Assembly: GCF_014646295.1 (NCBI RefSeq) | Contig: NZ_BMNE01000006.1 | Span: 248,001 to 312,000, forward strand | From: Nocardia rhizosphaerihabitans | GTDB lineage: Bacteria; Actinomycetota; Actinomycetes; Mycobacteriales; Mycobacteriaceae | Reading direction: 5' to 3' | DNA: 64,000 bases | Part shown: positions 45,951 through 54,424 of the stretch, piece by piece | Position numbering within the stretch: position 1 is the first letter of the stretch | Layout: each line of letters starts with the position of its first letter | Notes under the pieces: model-generated | Seen by the model: only the letters and a program-made list of their open reading frames with translations | Told to the model about the DNA's origin: nothing | The model's database searches: none | Position numbers and translations under genes: made by a program

Positions 45951-46337
45951 TCAGCGCGCGTGCGGCGGGCGGATCACCACGACGCCGCCCGGTGCGTCGC
46001 CGCGCTCGACGCGCTCGCAGCCGCCCTGCAGCTCTACGTTCGGATCACCCGGCCGCGCGGGCAGCGCGGGCAGCGCGGGCAGCGGTGTGGCGGGCTCGCC
46101 CTGGAAGTGCTCGAAGTGGATGCGCGTTCCCGGCGCCGCGCCGTTGGGCAGCAGCGGCCGGTCGGGCGCGCCGGGCGCGGAGCAGAGGATCAGCGTCCGC
46201 TCGGGCCCGATCTCCCTGGTCACGGCGGGATCGGCGGTCGCGGCGCCGGCGACGCCCGCGATGGTGCCGGTCAGCAGTGCGACGCCGCCGACGAGGGCTA
46301 CGGCGCGGGCACGGCGGCGTGGGGTGATGACGGTCAT
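45951..46337 (-). CDS. Small secreted protein upstream of the two-component pair
   Basis: This 128-residue product has an N-terminal signal peptide: RRRAR, a hydrophobic helix of about 13-31, and a likely cleavage site near AGAATA. The mature protein is Pro-rich (LPALPALPARPGDP) with two Cys. It is 35 bp upstream of the response regulator on the same strand and may share its control; such small exported proteins sometimes modulate the neighbouring kinase. I know of no matching family. Confidence 0.68.
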   Translation of the reverse strand: MTVITPRRRARAVALVGGVALLTGTIAGVAGAATADPAVTREIGPERTLILCSAPGAPDRPLLPNGAAPGTRIHFEHFQGEPATPLPALPALPARPGDPNVELQGGCERVERGDAPGGVVVIRPPHAR

Positions 46338-46617
46338 GGTCTTCGACTCCTCCGGTGGGGATTTCGGCCGGTCGGCTCGACCGGCGAAACCGACGCTAAG
46401 CAGCCGATCTTCACGCTCCGTTGAGCAATCGTTAGAGTTCTCTTGGGATCGCGACCCCCCGATTCCGCTGGGTCGCCGAAATACGTTGCTCGCCATAAGG
46501 TGGTACCCACCGTTCTGGTCGAAACGACAGTTCGGTGTTCCGGTAATAGTGTTGGATGATCTTCACTTCGCCTCGACCGTTGTGGGGGCCGACAGTGATG
46601 CGAGTGTTGGAGCATTG
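46338..46617. other. Divergent 280-bp spacer
   Basis: This gap separates the small secreted gene (-) from the Pro/Gly-rich gene (+). It contains a short palindrome GGTGG-TAC-CCACC at 46499-46511 and is more AT-rich toward the right. No promoter is clear enough to mark. Confidence 0.35.
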
Positions 46618-48522
46618 ATGACGCGTGATCTGGGTTTCGATGAGGGTGCCGCGCGCGCAGAAGGGGCCGATACCGCCTACCGCGTCGCCAACGGCGTCGC
46701 CCGGGTAGCTCGCGCGGGCGCCTACGTCACCGGTGGCGCCCTGGTCGCCGCGAACGGCACCAACACCAGCAACGCAGACAGCAACGCCGACAGCCGCTAC
46801 GCGGGCTGGTCCTCGCAGGTCCCCGCCGACCCCAGCCCGGACGCGCCGAGCCCCGTCGTGACGTTCCCCGACCTCGCGGATCTGCCCGCGCCCGTGCCCG
46901 TCGCGCCGCCCGCCCCGTTCGCCGCGCACCCGCCCGCCGCGCCCGACGTCTCGATGGTCGCGCGATCCACCGAATCCGAGCGGCGCCCGGAGATTCCCGG
47001 CTCCGACGGCGACACCGACATCCGCATCCCCGGCGCCGGCGACAATTCGTCCGGCTTCGGTCTCCCCGGCTACGCGCCCGCACCGGCCAGGCCCGGCCTC
47101 GGCTTCGGCGACGACGAGGACAGCCAGCTCGGCCTGCCGAACTCGCCCGGCTTCGGCCTGCCCGGCCACGGCATCGGCATCCCCGGCTTCGACGGGCTGC
47201 CCGGCAACGGTGTCGGAATCCCCGGCTTCGACGGCATCGGCCTGCCCGGTGGACCCGGCGCCCTGCCCGGCGCGGGCGGTTCGCTGCCCGCCGACGGACC
47301 GTTCGACGGCATCGGCGACATGTTCGACGGGTTCGGTGCCATGGTGAACACCGAATGGCAGGTCGACGCGCACGTCGGCCTCGACGGTGTGTGGTTCACC
47401 TCGCAGATGAAGGTCACCGGCCAGGTCGGCCAGGTCGGCGATCAGCTCGACGACTACGGCAAGTGGCTCGGCGACGGGCTGAAGGTCCCCGGCGACACGA
47501 CCGGCGGCGCCACGGGCGGCGGCATGACCTCGCCCACCGGACCCAGCCTGCCCGGTTCCTCGTCCTCCGGCGTCGGCCTGCCCGGCACGACCACCGCGCC
47601 GTCGGGCGTGGCCCCCGCTCCCGCACCGGCGCCCGCGCTGGCACACACCCCCGTGACCGCGCCTGCCCCGGCACCCGCGCCGATCGCGCCCGCCCCGGCT
47701 CCGGTCGCGCCCGTCGCGCCCGCGCCGGTCGCCACCAGCCCGGTGGTCAGCACGCCGCTGCAGACGACCATCCAGCCCGATGCCGCGTCGACGCCGATCG
47801 CCAACGTCTTCGGCGGTGCGGGCGCCGCCTCGCCGCTGACCGCGCCCGCCGCCTCGGTGCCCGCGCTGTTCGCGCCCACCAAACCCGTTGTGGTGCCGGA
47901 TGTCACCGGTGGCAGCTCCCCGTCGACGGTCCCGGTGACGGTGCCGTCCAAGCAGCCGACGGTCGACCTCGACACCCCGACGACGGTGAAGCTGCCCGAT
48001 CTGCCCAAGCCGACGACGGCCCCCACGATGCCGGAGATCACCAAGCAGCCCCAGGTCACAGTGCCGCCGACCGCGGGGAACGGTGGCACCAAGCCGACCT
48101 TCCCTGACGACGATGTGGTCACCAAGCCCGGCACCACCGGTGGCGTCACGGCGCCCTCGACCAACCCGAGCACGCCGACCGTCGACGTCCCGGACCCCAC
48201 CGTCTCGCAGCCGACGGCGACCGTGCCCACCCAGCAGCCGACCGCGCCGACCCAGCAGCCGACGATGCCGACCAAGCAGCCGACCGTCGACATCGATCCG
48301 CCGACCGTGGTCACCCCGCCGCCGGTGGTGACCGTGCAGCCGACCGTGGCCCCGGTGAAGCCGCCGGTCATCGACACCAAGCCGATCGCCGCCGAGTTCG
48401 ATCATCAGCCGGACAGCTACCATGGCGTGTCGGCCGGACTGTTCGATTCCGGGGTGGGCGGCGCCGATCTTTCGGGTGCCGTGTTTCCCGCCGAACAGCA
48501 TGGGTATGACTTCGTCATCTGA
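46618..48522 (+). CDS. Large Pro/Gly/Thr-rich low-complexity protein
   Basis: The 634-residue product has three zones: a short Ala-rich helical N-terminus (DTAYRVANGVARVARAGAYV), a Gly/Pro zone with repeated GFGLPG and GIPGFDG motifs (about 140-230), and a Pro/Thr/Val zone with repeats such as PTQQPTAPTQQPTMPTKQPT. Around residue 240-285 is a more ordered block (WQVDAHVGLDGVWFTSQMKV). There is no signal peptide. It precedes a dynamin-like GTPase by 60 bp, the place IniB holds before IniA in mycobacteria, but sequence similarity to IniB is not evident. It may be a cell-envelope protein. Confidence 0.7.
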   Translation: MTRDLGFDEGAARAEGADTAYRVANGVARVARAGAYVTGGALVAANGTNTSNADSNADSRYAGWSSQVPADPSPDAPSPVVTFPDLADLPAPVPVAPPAPFAAHPPAAPDVSMVARSTESERRPEIPGSDGDTDIRIPGAGDNSSGFGLPGYAPAPARPGLGFGDDEDSQLGLPNSPGFGLPGHGIGIPGFDGLPGNGVGIPGFDGIGLPGGPGALPGAGGSLPADGPFDGIGDMFDGFGAMVNTEWQVDAHVGLDGVWFTSQMKVTGQVGQVGDQLDDYGKWLGDGLKVPGDTTGGATGGGMTSPTGPSLPGSSSSGVGLPGTTTAPSGVAPAPAPAPALAHTPVTAPAPAPAPIAPAPAPVAPVAPAPVATSPVVSTPLQTTIQPDAASTPIANVFGGAGAASPLTAPAASVPALFAPTKPVVVPDVTGGSSPSTVPVTVPSKQPTVDLDTPTTVKLPDLPKPTTAPTMPEITKQPQVTVPPTAGNGGTKPTFPDDDVVTKPGTTGGVTAPSTNPSTPTVDVPDPTVSQPTATVPTQQPTAPTQQPTMPTKQPTVDIDPPTVVTPPPVVTVQPTVAPVKPPVIDTKPIAAEFDHQPDSYHGVSAGLFDSGVGGADLSGAVFPAEQHGYDFVI

Positions 48523-48582
48523 CGACCAGGTCGTCTGACCAATTGACGTGGTCCCAGTCTCGGCCGGGCACATGCAACGAGA

Positions 48583-50397
48583 GTGAGGAACAGGTTGTCT
48601 GCCGCTGCCGGACTGCAGGCCGCGACGGTGAAGCATCCGGATGTGATGGCTCCGGTCGTGTCCCTCGTCGACGAATTGCGGGAACTGGTCCGCAGCGGCG
48701 GCCGGGACGACCTCGACGCGCGGCTCGGAATGGTACGAGCCAGGCTCAGCGACACCAGGGTTCGCCTTGTCGTCGTCGGTGAACCGCAAGCCGGGATGAG
48801 CACGCTGGTCAACAGCATGGTCGGTACGCCGGTCAGCGCGACCGACGGTAAGCCGAGTGTCCCGGTGATCGTCGAGTACGGGCCCGCGCCGACCGCGACG
48901 CTGGTGAAGTCGGCCCAGCGCGGCCGGGTCGAGCGGGTGGCCGTCGACCCGCTGAACCCCGGCCCCGCGCTGACCGCCCTCGGCGTGCTGCGCGCGGAGT
49001 TCGCCGAGCCGAGCCCGCTGCTGGCCGACGGCCTGGTGGTGATGGACGCCCCCGGCGCCGCCACCCACGAGAGCGCGGCCTGGTCGATGATCGCCGCCGC
49101 CGACGTGGTGCTCTACGCCGCCGATGCCGCCGCCGAACTGACCGAGGCGCAGCTGGACTACCTGCGCCGGGTCGAGCAGGTGTGCCCGTCGGTGGTGTGC
49201 GTACTCACCAAGATCGACCGCAACCCGCACTGGTCGCTGACCCAGCGGCGCAACCGCGCGCTGCTCGACGGCGCCGGGCTGAACTTCGCGGTCGCCCCGG
49301 TCTCGGCGCTGCTGCACCGGCAGGCCGAGGAGACCGGCGACCAGCAGCGCGACATCGAATCCGGGATACCCCAGCTCATCGATCACCTGCACGACTACGT
49401 TGTCGCCCAGGCCGATTCGGTCGCCGTGGCCGCCGCGGTGCGCGATATCGCCCTGGTCACCGATCAGCTCGCCGTCACCCTGCGCGCCGAGGCCGACACC
49501 CTGCGCGATCCGCGCAGGCGCGCCGAGATCACCCAGCGGCTCGCGGCCGCCCGCGCCGAGGCCGATCAGCTGCGGCAGCGCACCGCCACCTGGCAGGTCA
49601 CCCTCGTCGACGGCAGCTCCGAGCTGAGCGCCGACATCGAACACGATCTGCGGCATCGACTACGCACCCTGGTCCGCGAGGCCGAGGCCGAGATCGCCCG
49701 CACCGATCCGGCGCGCAAGTGGTCCGATTTCGCGACCGAGCTCGACGCGCGGATCTGCGAGGCCGTCGAGGAGAACTTCGTGATGGCGCACTACCGCGCC
49801 GTCGAACTTGCCGAGCAGGTGGCCGCGAAGTTCCCGCCGGACAACCGCACTCCGCCGCTGCCCGAGCTGCGTCTGACCAACCCCGGCGACGTGCTCGAGC
49901 CGGTCCAGCCGCTGGAGACGCTCGAAAGCGCGAAATCCAGTGTCGGACAGCAGGCGCTCTCGGCGCTGCGCGGTTCCTACGGCGGCATCCTGATGGTCGG
50001 TCTGGCCACCAGCTTGCTCGGGATGTCGCTGGTCAACTGGTACTCCGCGGGCGCGGGCGTGCTGCTCGGCGTGAACGCGCTGTGGGACGACCGCCGCAAC
50101 CGCAAGCAGCGCAGGCAGTCCGAGGCCAAGGTGGCCGTCGCCCGGCTGGCCGACGACGTGATCTTCCAGGTGGGCAAGGAATCCCGCAACCGCCTGCGCA
50201 CCCTGCAGCGGGTGCTGCGCGACCACTACACCGAGATCGCGGCCGAGGTGGGCCGCACCGCCGAGGAGGCCCTGCGCGCCGCCGAGGAGACCGGCCTGCG
50301 CTACGGCGACCACCGCGAACTGCGCATCACCGAGATCGACGCCGGCCTGCGCACGCTGGCCGGGATCAGGGAACGCGCCGAACGCCTCGCGTACTGA
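48583..50397 (+). CDS. Dynamin-like GTPase with an altered P-loop
   Basis: The product (604 residues) has a GTPase domain, long coiled-coil-forming helices (about 290-370), and a membrane hairpin near 470-505 (GGILMVGLATSLLGMSLVNW), the plan of bacterial dynamin-like proteins such as IniA. G3 is DAPG and G4 is TKID, but G1 reads GEPQAGMST: Met72 replaces the Lys that contacts the beta/gamma phosphates. GTP hydrolysis may be lost or unusual. Starts are GTG at 48583 or TTG at 48595; the latter has AGG at a better distance. It probably remodels or repairs membrane with the preceding Pro-rich protein. Confidence 0.85.
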   Translation: MRNRLSAAAGLQAATVKHPDVMAPVVSLVDELRELVRSGGRDDLDARLGMVRARLSDTRVRLVVVGEPQAGMSTLVNSMVGTPVSATDGKPSVPVIVEYGPAPTATLVKSAQRGRVERVAVDPLNPGPALTALGVLRAEFAEPSPLLADGLVVMDAPGAATHESAAWSMIAAADVVLYAADAAAELTEAQLDYLRRVEQVCPSVVCVLTKIDRNPHWSLTQRRNRALLDGAGLNFAVAPVSALLHRQAEETGDQQRDIESGIPQLIDHLHDYVVAQADSVAVAAAVRDIALVTDQLAVTLRAEADTLRDPRRRAEITQRLAAARAEADQLRQRTATWQVTLVDGSSELSADIEHDLRHRLRTLVREAEAEIARTDPARKWSDFATELDARICEAVEENFVMAHYRAVELAEQVAAKFPPDNRTPPLPELRLTNPGDVLEPVQPLETLESAKSSVGQQALSALRGSYGGILMVGLATSLLGMSLVNWYSAGAGVLLGVNALWDDRRNRKQRRQSEAKVAVARLADDVIFQVGKESRNRLRTLQRVLRDHYTEIAAEVGRTAEEALRAAEETGLRYGDHRELRITEIDAGLRTLAGIRERAERLAY

Positions 50398-50400
50398 CGC

Positions 50401-52371
50401 TCAGGCAGGCCGGTTCGACGGCGTGTGCGCAGGCTGGAACTGACCGGCCTGACGGGAATCCTCCGCCCTGATCACGTGGGTCACCGCGTTGATCAGTGCC
50501 AGATGGGTGAACGCCTGCGGGAAGTTGCCCAGATGTCTGCCGTTGTGCGGGTCGATCTCCTCGGCGTAGAGGCGCAGCGGGCTGGCCAGGCCGAGCAGCC
50601 GCTCGCACAGCTGGGTGGCGCGTTCGAGTTCGCCGATCTCCACCAGCGCCGACACCAGCCAGAACGAGCAGATGGTGAAGGTGCCCTCCTCGCCGGTCAG
50701 GCCGTCGTCGGTGGTGTCGGTGTCGTAGCGCAGCACCAGGCCGTGCACGGTGAGCCGGTCGGCGATGGCGAGCACGGTCGCCTTCACACGGTAGTCGTCC
50801 GGCGGCAGGAATCGGGTCAGCACCACCAGCAGCAGCGACGCGTCGAGGGTGCGGCTGCCGTAGGTCTGGGTGAACACGCCCTCCTCGTCGACGCCGTTGG
50901 CGAGCACGTCGTCGCGGATCTCCTCGGCGATCTCGAACCACTCGTAGGCCCGTTCGAACTGGCCGTGCAACTGGGCCAGCCGGGCGCCGCGGTCGAGGGC
51001 GACCCAGCACATCACCTTCGAGGAGGTGAACTGCTGTGGCTCGCCGCGCACCTCCCAGATGCCGCGATCGGGTTCGCGCCAGCGCGAGATCGCCGCGTGC
51101 ACGGTGCGTTCCAGCATCGGCCACAGCGATTCCGGCACCTGCTGACGCGATTTCACGTGCAGGTACACGGCATCGAGCATGGTGCCCCAGATGTCGTGCT
51201 GGTCCTGGTTGTAGGCGGCATTGCCGATGCGCACCGGGCGCGAGTTGTCGTAGCCGGTGAGGTTTTCCAGGATCTCCTCGGTGATCCGGCGTTCACCGCC
51301 GATGCCGTAGAGCACCTGCAGCGGCAGCGCGTCACCGTTGTCGCCGGTGGTCGCGTCGTTGAGGAAGTTGAAGAAGTCGTCGGCCTCGCGGTCGAGTCCG
51401 AGGGTGTACAGGCCCCACAGCGCGAAACTGGAGTCGCGCACCCAGGTGTAGCGGTAGTCCCAGTTACGTTCCCCGCCAGGGGTTTCCGGTAGCGAGGTGG
51501 TGGCGGCGGCCAGCAGGGCGCCGGTGGGGGCGTAGGTGAGGCCCTTGAGCGTCAGCGCGCTGCGCTGCAGGTAGCTGCGCCACGGATGGTCGGGGAAATC
51601 GCCGAGGGTGATCCAGCGGCGCCAGCATTCGGCCGTCGTCCACATCTTCCTGGCCGCCTCGTCGAAGGTGGCGGGGGCGGGCAGGTCCGACCACGACAGC
51701 GAGACGAACACCGAATCGCCCTCGCTCATCCGCGTGCGCGCCCGCGCTTCCCGGCCCTCCAGTCCGAGTCGCAGATCGGTGGTGAGCACCAGGTACGGTC
51801 CGGCCTCGGGATGGTTCACCGCGACCGCGGTCGCCTCCTCGTAGACCTTGCCGGTGTACTCCCAGCGCGAGCCGCCACGGTGATAGTCGAACGAGGGCTG
51901 GCAGCTCATCTCCAATTCGACTGTGCCGCTGACACATTTCACCGTCCGCAACAGCATGTGCTCGGCGTCCCAGTCCATCGGGGTGCGGCGGTGGGTCTTG
52001 GAGCGGGCCATATTGTTGTGCCACGGGCCGAGAACCAGCGCGTCGCGCACGATCAGCCAGCCGGTCTCGGTCTGCCAGGTCGTCTCGAGGATCATCCCGC
52101 CGGGCAGGTACCGCCGCGCGGCCGGCACGTGCTTGCCGTAGGGCCCGATCCGGAAGTGCCCGGCGCTGCGGTCCAGGATGGCCCCGAACACGCTGGCGGA
52201 GTCGGGCCGGGGGACACACATCCACTCGACCGAGCCGCTGCTGGCGATCAGGCAGTTCGTCTCGCAATCGGAGAGGAAGGCGTAGTCGTCGATCGGCGGG
52301 AAGGCGCCGCGACGGCCGCTCGAGGAGACCGGGCTCAGAATCGGCAGGCTGTCAGCGCTGGAAGACTCCAT
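50401..52371 (-). CDS. Glycoside hydrolase family 15 protein, probable trehalase
   Basis: The 656-residue protein has a beta-sandwich N-terminal domain (IDDYAFLSDCETNCLIASSG) and an (alpha/alpha)6 barrel. Catalytic regions are NWDYRYTWVRDSSF (active-site Asp/Arg) and EEIDPHNGRHLGNFPQAF, the two GH15 signatures. In mycobacteria the gene at this position (Rv2402) encodes the phosphate-dependent trehalase, so hydrolysis of trehalose to glucose is the best guess; glucoamylase-type activity is the alternative. No signal peptide, thus cytoplasmic. Confidence 0.9.
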   Translation of the reverse strand: MESSSADSLPILSPVSSSGRRGAFPPIDDYAFLSDCETNCLIASSGSVEWMCVPRPDSASVFGAILDRSAGHFRIGPYGKHVPAARRYLPGGMILETTWQTETGWLIVRDALVLGPWHNNMARSKTHRRTPMDWDAEHMLLRTVKCVSGTVELEMSCQPSFDYHRGGSRWEYTGKVYEEATAVAVNHPEAGPYLVLTTDLRLGLEGREARARTRMSEGDSVFVSLSWSDLPAPATFDEAARKMWTTAECWRRWITLGDFPDHPWRSYLQRSALTLKGLTYAPTGALLAAATTSLPETPGGERNWDYRYTWVRDSSFALWGLYTLGLDREADDFFNFLNDATTGDNGDALPLQVLYGIGGERRITEEILENLTGYDNSRPVRIGNAAYNQDQHDIWGTMLDAVYLHVKSRQQVPESLWPMLERTVHAAISRWREPDRGIWEVRGEPQQFTSSKVMCWVALDRGARLAQLHGQFERAYEWFEIAEEIRDDVLANGVDEEGVFTQTYGSRTLDASLLLVVLTRFLPPDDYRVKATVLAIADRLTVHGLVLRYDTDTTDDGLTGEEGTFTICSFWLVSALVEIGELERATQLCERLLGLASPLRLYAEEIDPHNGRHLGNFPQAFTHLALINAVTHVIRAEDSRQAGQFQPAHTPSNRPA

Positions 52372-52475
52372 ACCCCATCATCAGGGCGCTGCCCGCCGTC
52401 GTCCACCGACAGTGCGCCGACAGCGCTGTTTCGCCGGTCACAGCCACGCCGGTTCGTCCGTTCACGGTCACCGAC

Positions 52476-52481
52476 TAGTGT
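52476..52481 (+). promoter_or_regulatory. -10 element of the small membrane protein pair (leaderless)
   Basis: TAGTGT fits TANNNT and ends seven bases before the GTG at 52489. Confidence 0.35.
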
Positions 52482-52488
52482 GGTCGGG

Positions 52489-52758
52489 GTGCAACGCATC
52501 GCAGGTTGGTGGGACGGCTTCGAACTCTGGGTAGCCGGGCTGCCCTTCATCCCCCAGTTCCTCGTCGTGCTGATCGGCATGGTCCCGATCAGCTTCGCCA
52601 TCGCCTTCGTGCTCGACCGCGCCCTGCGCGCGATCTTCCGGCTGCTCGGCCGCGACGATCGCATCGAGCCGTCGATCCCGGCTGCCGTGCCGGTGACGGC
52701 GGCCCCGCCGGTACCCGTCGCCGCCGCGCGCCCGACCGTCGGCAGCGGTGCCCGCTGA
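52489..52758 (+). CDS. Small membrane protein
   Basis: The frame encodes 89 residues: a Trp-rich amphipathic start (RIAGWWDGFELWVAGL), one transmembrane helix at about 20-41, a cationic segment, and an Ala/Pro/Val-rich tail. The GTG has a -10-like element seven bases upstream. Its stop overlaps the ATG of a 25-codon gene (TGATG). Mycobacteria also have a small membrane gene near this place (I recall Rv2401A). Function unknown. Confidence 0.62.
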   Translation: MQRIAGWWDGFELWVAGLPFIPQFLVVLIGMVPISFAIAFVLDRALRAIFRLLGRDDRIEPSIPAAVPVTAAPPVPVAAARPTVGSGAR

Positions 52759-52835
52759 TGCCACGTTCCCGCGTTCAGCTAGCCCTGGTTGCCCTGCTCG
52801 TTCTCGTCGTCATCGCCTGGTTCTTCACGCGCTGA
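52758..52835 (+). CDS. 25-residue single-helix membrane peptide
   Basis: The ATG shares its A with the preceding TGA stop. The peptide is MPRSRVQ followed by a hydrophobic helix (LALVALLVLVVIAWFF) and ends in Thr-Arg, a plausible single-pass peptide with the positive end inside. Translational coupling to the gene before and the well-formed helix support it being real, but at this size the evidence is limited. Confidence 0.5.
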   Translation: MPRSRVQLALVALLVLVVIAWFFTR

Positions 52836-52860
52836 TCTTTGGAGCGCTGGCGCGCTCGAG

Positions 52861-52951
52861 TTCGCGGCCCCTTGTGTCCCGCCGCTCAGGCACCGTTGCT
52901 TGCTCCTTCGTCGCCTACGCAACGGCACCTGAGCGGCGGGACGGCCGCGAA
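52861..52951. repeat. Large inverted repeat (about 90 bp)
   Basis: TTCGCGGCC (52861) pairs with GGCCGCGAA (52943-52951); GTCCCGCCGCTCAGG (52876-52890) pairs with CCTGAGCGGCGGGAC (52928-52942); CCGTTGC (52893-52899) pairs with GCAACGG (52919-52925). The loop of about 19 bases is TC-rich. It lies between the small membrane genes and the end of the M48 gene and may be a terminator or a dispersed REP/MITE-type element. Confidence 0.75.
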
Positions 52952-53001
52952 CCGCCGCTGCGCGGCGGACCCTTCCTCGAGGTCGGGTCGTAGGGCTGGG
53001 A

Positions 53002-54051
53002 TTAGTTCTTGCGCCAGTCGTCGAAGCGCTTGCCCAGGTCGGCGACCGTTCGCCCGACCTCCTGACCCACGGTGTTCACCGCCGACCCCACGTCCTTGCC
53101 CAGGTCACGCACGGTACGCACGAACAGGTCCTCGGACTGGTCGAAGGTCTCGCGGTAGCTGCGGGCCGCCTCCTTGACCTCGTCGCTGATCCGCGCGTTC
53201 CTGTCGTGCTCACGGCGCGGGTAGCTGCCGCCGAGGACCCGCTCGTAGTCGCCGGACTGGATCCAGCGGCGCAGTTCGGCGGCGCGCAGCACCGAGAACG
53301 GGTGCGACTGCAGTTCCAGGTTGAGCAGCTTGAGGACACCGTCGCGCAGGTCACCCGAGCGCAGGTAGTCGTCGGCCTGGTCGAGGAACGCGCCGTGGTT
53401 CATCTCGTGCAACCAGGCGCCACCGGCGGTCTTCATGTGCACCCGCACGGAGGCCTCGACATCCTGGCAGCACAGCAGCCCCGCCCGGTCGCCGGACAAC
53501 TCCGACTTGCGGCTCCACTCCATCAGCGCCGCCACGATCGCCCGCAGCGCCCAGCCGCCGACCGGCAGCCAGCCGACCGAGGCCGACAGCCGCATCAGGT
53601 GCATGAGCATCGTGCGGTACACCGCGTGCCCGGACAGCGCGTGCCCGAGCTCGTGGCCGATGACGAACCGCAATTCCTCGGTGTCCATCAGTTCGAGCAG
53701 GCCGGTGGTGAGCACGATGAACGGCCGGTCCATGCCGATGGTGAAGGCGTTGACCGACGGGTCCTGCAGGACATACATCTCCGGGGTGGTCTGCGCGTCG
53801 AGCACGCCGACGCAGTCCGCCCGCAGCTCGTGCAGGGTGCGGAACTGGCGGTCGTCGACCCGCACGGCCGTCGCCAGGTACATCAGCCGGTGCTGACGTT
53901 CCCGCAGCAGGCTCGACAACGCCTTCAGCACGGTGTCGAAGCCGCTCAGCGAGCGCAGCGCCACCAGTGCGGTGCGGTCGGCCGGGTGCTCCCAGGTGCG
54001 CGTGCTGATCTCCGGGAAACGCACGCGAACGCGGTCTGGAGCCATGGTCAT
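53002..54051 (-). CDS. M48 family metallopeptidase
   Basis: The 349-residue protein has the zinc-binding motif VIGHELGHALSG near 140-151 and a third ligand in SRKSELSGDRAG. FTIGMDRPFIVLTTG preceding the motif is typical for M48. Only one weak hydrophobic segment is visible (about 165-185), so this is the less membrane-embedded type found in actinomycetes rather than a classical HtpX. The C-terminal 80 residues are a charged helical region (DLGKDVGSAVNTVGQEVGR). ATG at 54051 or 54045. Divergent from the sulfate operon, starting 48 bp before its leader peptide. Confidence 0.85.
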   Translation of the reverse strand: MTMAPDRVRVRFPEISTRTWEHPADRTALVALRSLSGFDTVLKALSSLLRERQHRLMYLATAVRVDDRQFRTLHELRADCVGVLDAQTTPEMYVLQDPSVNAFTIGMDRPFIVLTTGLLELMDTEELRFVIGHELGHALSGHAVYRTMLMHLMRLSASVGWLPVGGWALRAIVAALMEWSRKSELSGDRAGLLCCQDVEASVRVHMKTAGGAWLHEMNHGAFLDQADDYLRSGDLRDGVLKLLNLELQSHPFSVLRAAELRRWIQSGDYERVLGGSYPRREHDRNARISDEVKEAARSYRETFDQSEDLFVRTVRDLGKDVGSAVNTVGQEVGRTVADLGKRFDDWRKN

Positions 54052-54099
54052 AGGATGAAATCCCCCCTCGGTGTGGAACTCTCGTCGATTCGAATCATC

Positions 54100-54171
54100 A
54101 TGTCGCAATCTGCTACAGTCTGCCTGTGTCGTCGAGTGTCGCCCCGCAGATCCGCCATGAACTGGCGTTGA
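54100..54171 (+). CDS. Cys-containing leader peptide of the sulfate operon
   Basis: A 23-codon frame from ATG to TGA encodes MSQSATVCLCRRV followed by ten residues ending in Trp-Arg. Cys8 and Cys10 with the following Arg-Arg form a C-x-C-RR block. Short leader ORFs with Cys codons occur upstream of cysteine and sulfur genes in actinomycetes, where ribosome stalling at low cysteinyl-tRNA raises downstream expression. The frame lies 253 bp before subI; the gap would hold the attenuating structure. It is the only ORF that fits this spacer. Confidence 0.65.
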   Translation: MSQSATVCLCRRVSPRRSAMNWR

Positions 54172-54424
54172 TCGCTGTCGGCAACCTCGCCGTCGCGGAC
54201 ATCCTCTGTCGATGATCGGCCACCGGACACGTCTGCGCGTTCTTGCCCAGTAGACTGGCGCGCGCTTTTCCTTTCGCAGTCGTAGTCCGTCACTCCGGGG
54301 GTCAGTGGGCCCGAGTCGCGCCAACTGCCGTGTGTCCATCGCACGGCAGGTCTACCGATCGACGAGCGTAATCCTGTCGCAACGAAAGACGTTGTCCGGC
54401 AGGTCTTTCCGAAAGGTTCACCCG
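54172..54424 (+). promoter_or_regulatory. Leader region of the subI-cysTWA operon
   Basis: This 253-bp untranslated stretch separates the leader peptide from subI. It contains TAGACT near 54251, possibly a second promoter -10, and GC-rich segments able to pair (GGCACGGCAGT-type stretches around 54330). I could not define one attenuator hairpin with certainty by eye. Confidence 0.35.

Noticed and set aside
46618..48522. Calling the Pro/Gly-rich gene iniB
   Set aside because: Only the position before a dynamin-like gene agrees; the N-terminal sequence does not resemble IniB.
46432..49656. 1074-codon frame on the - strand across the Pro/Gly-rich and dynamin-like genes
   Set aside because: Gly/Arg/His-rich translation with no family motif; the + strand genes have defined domains.
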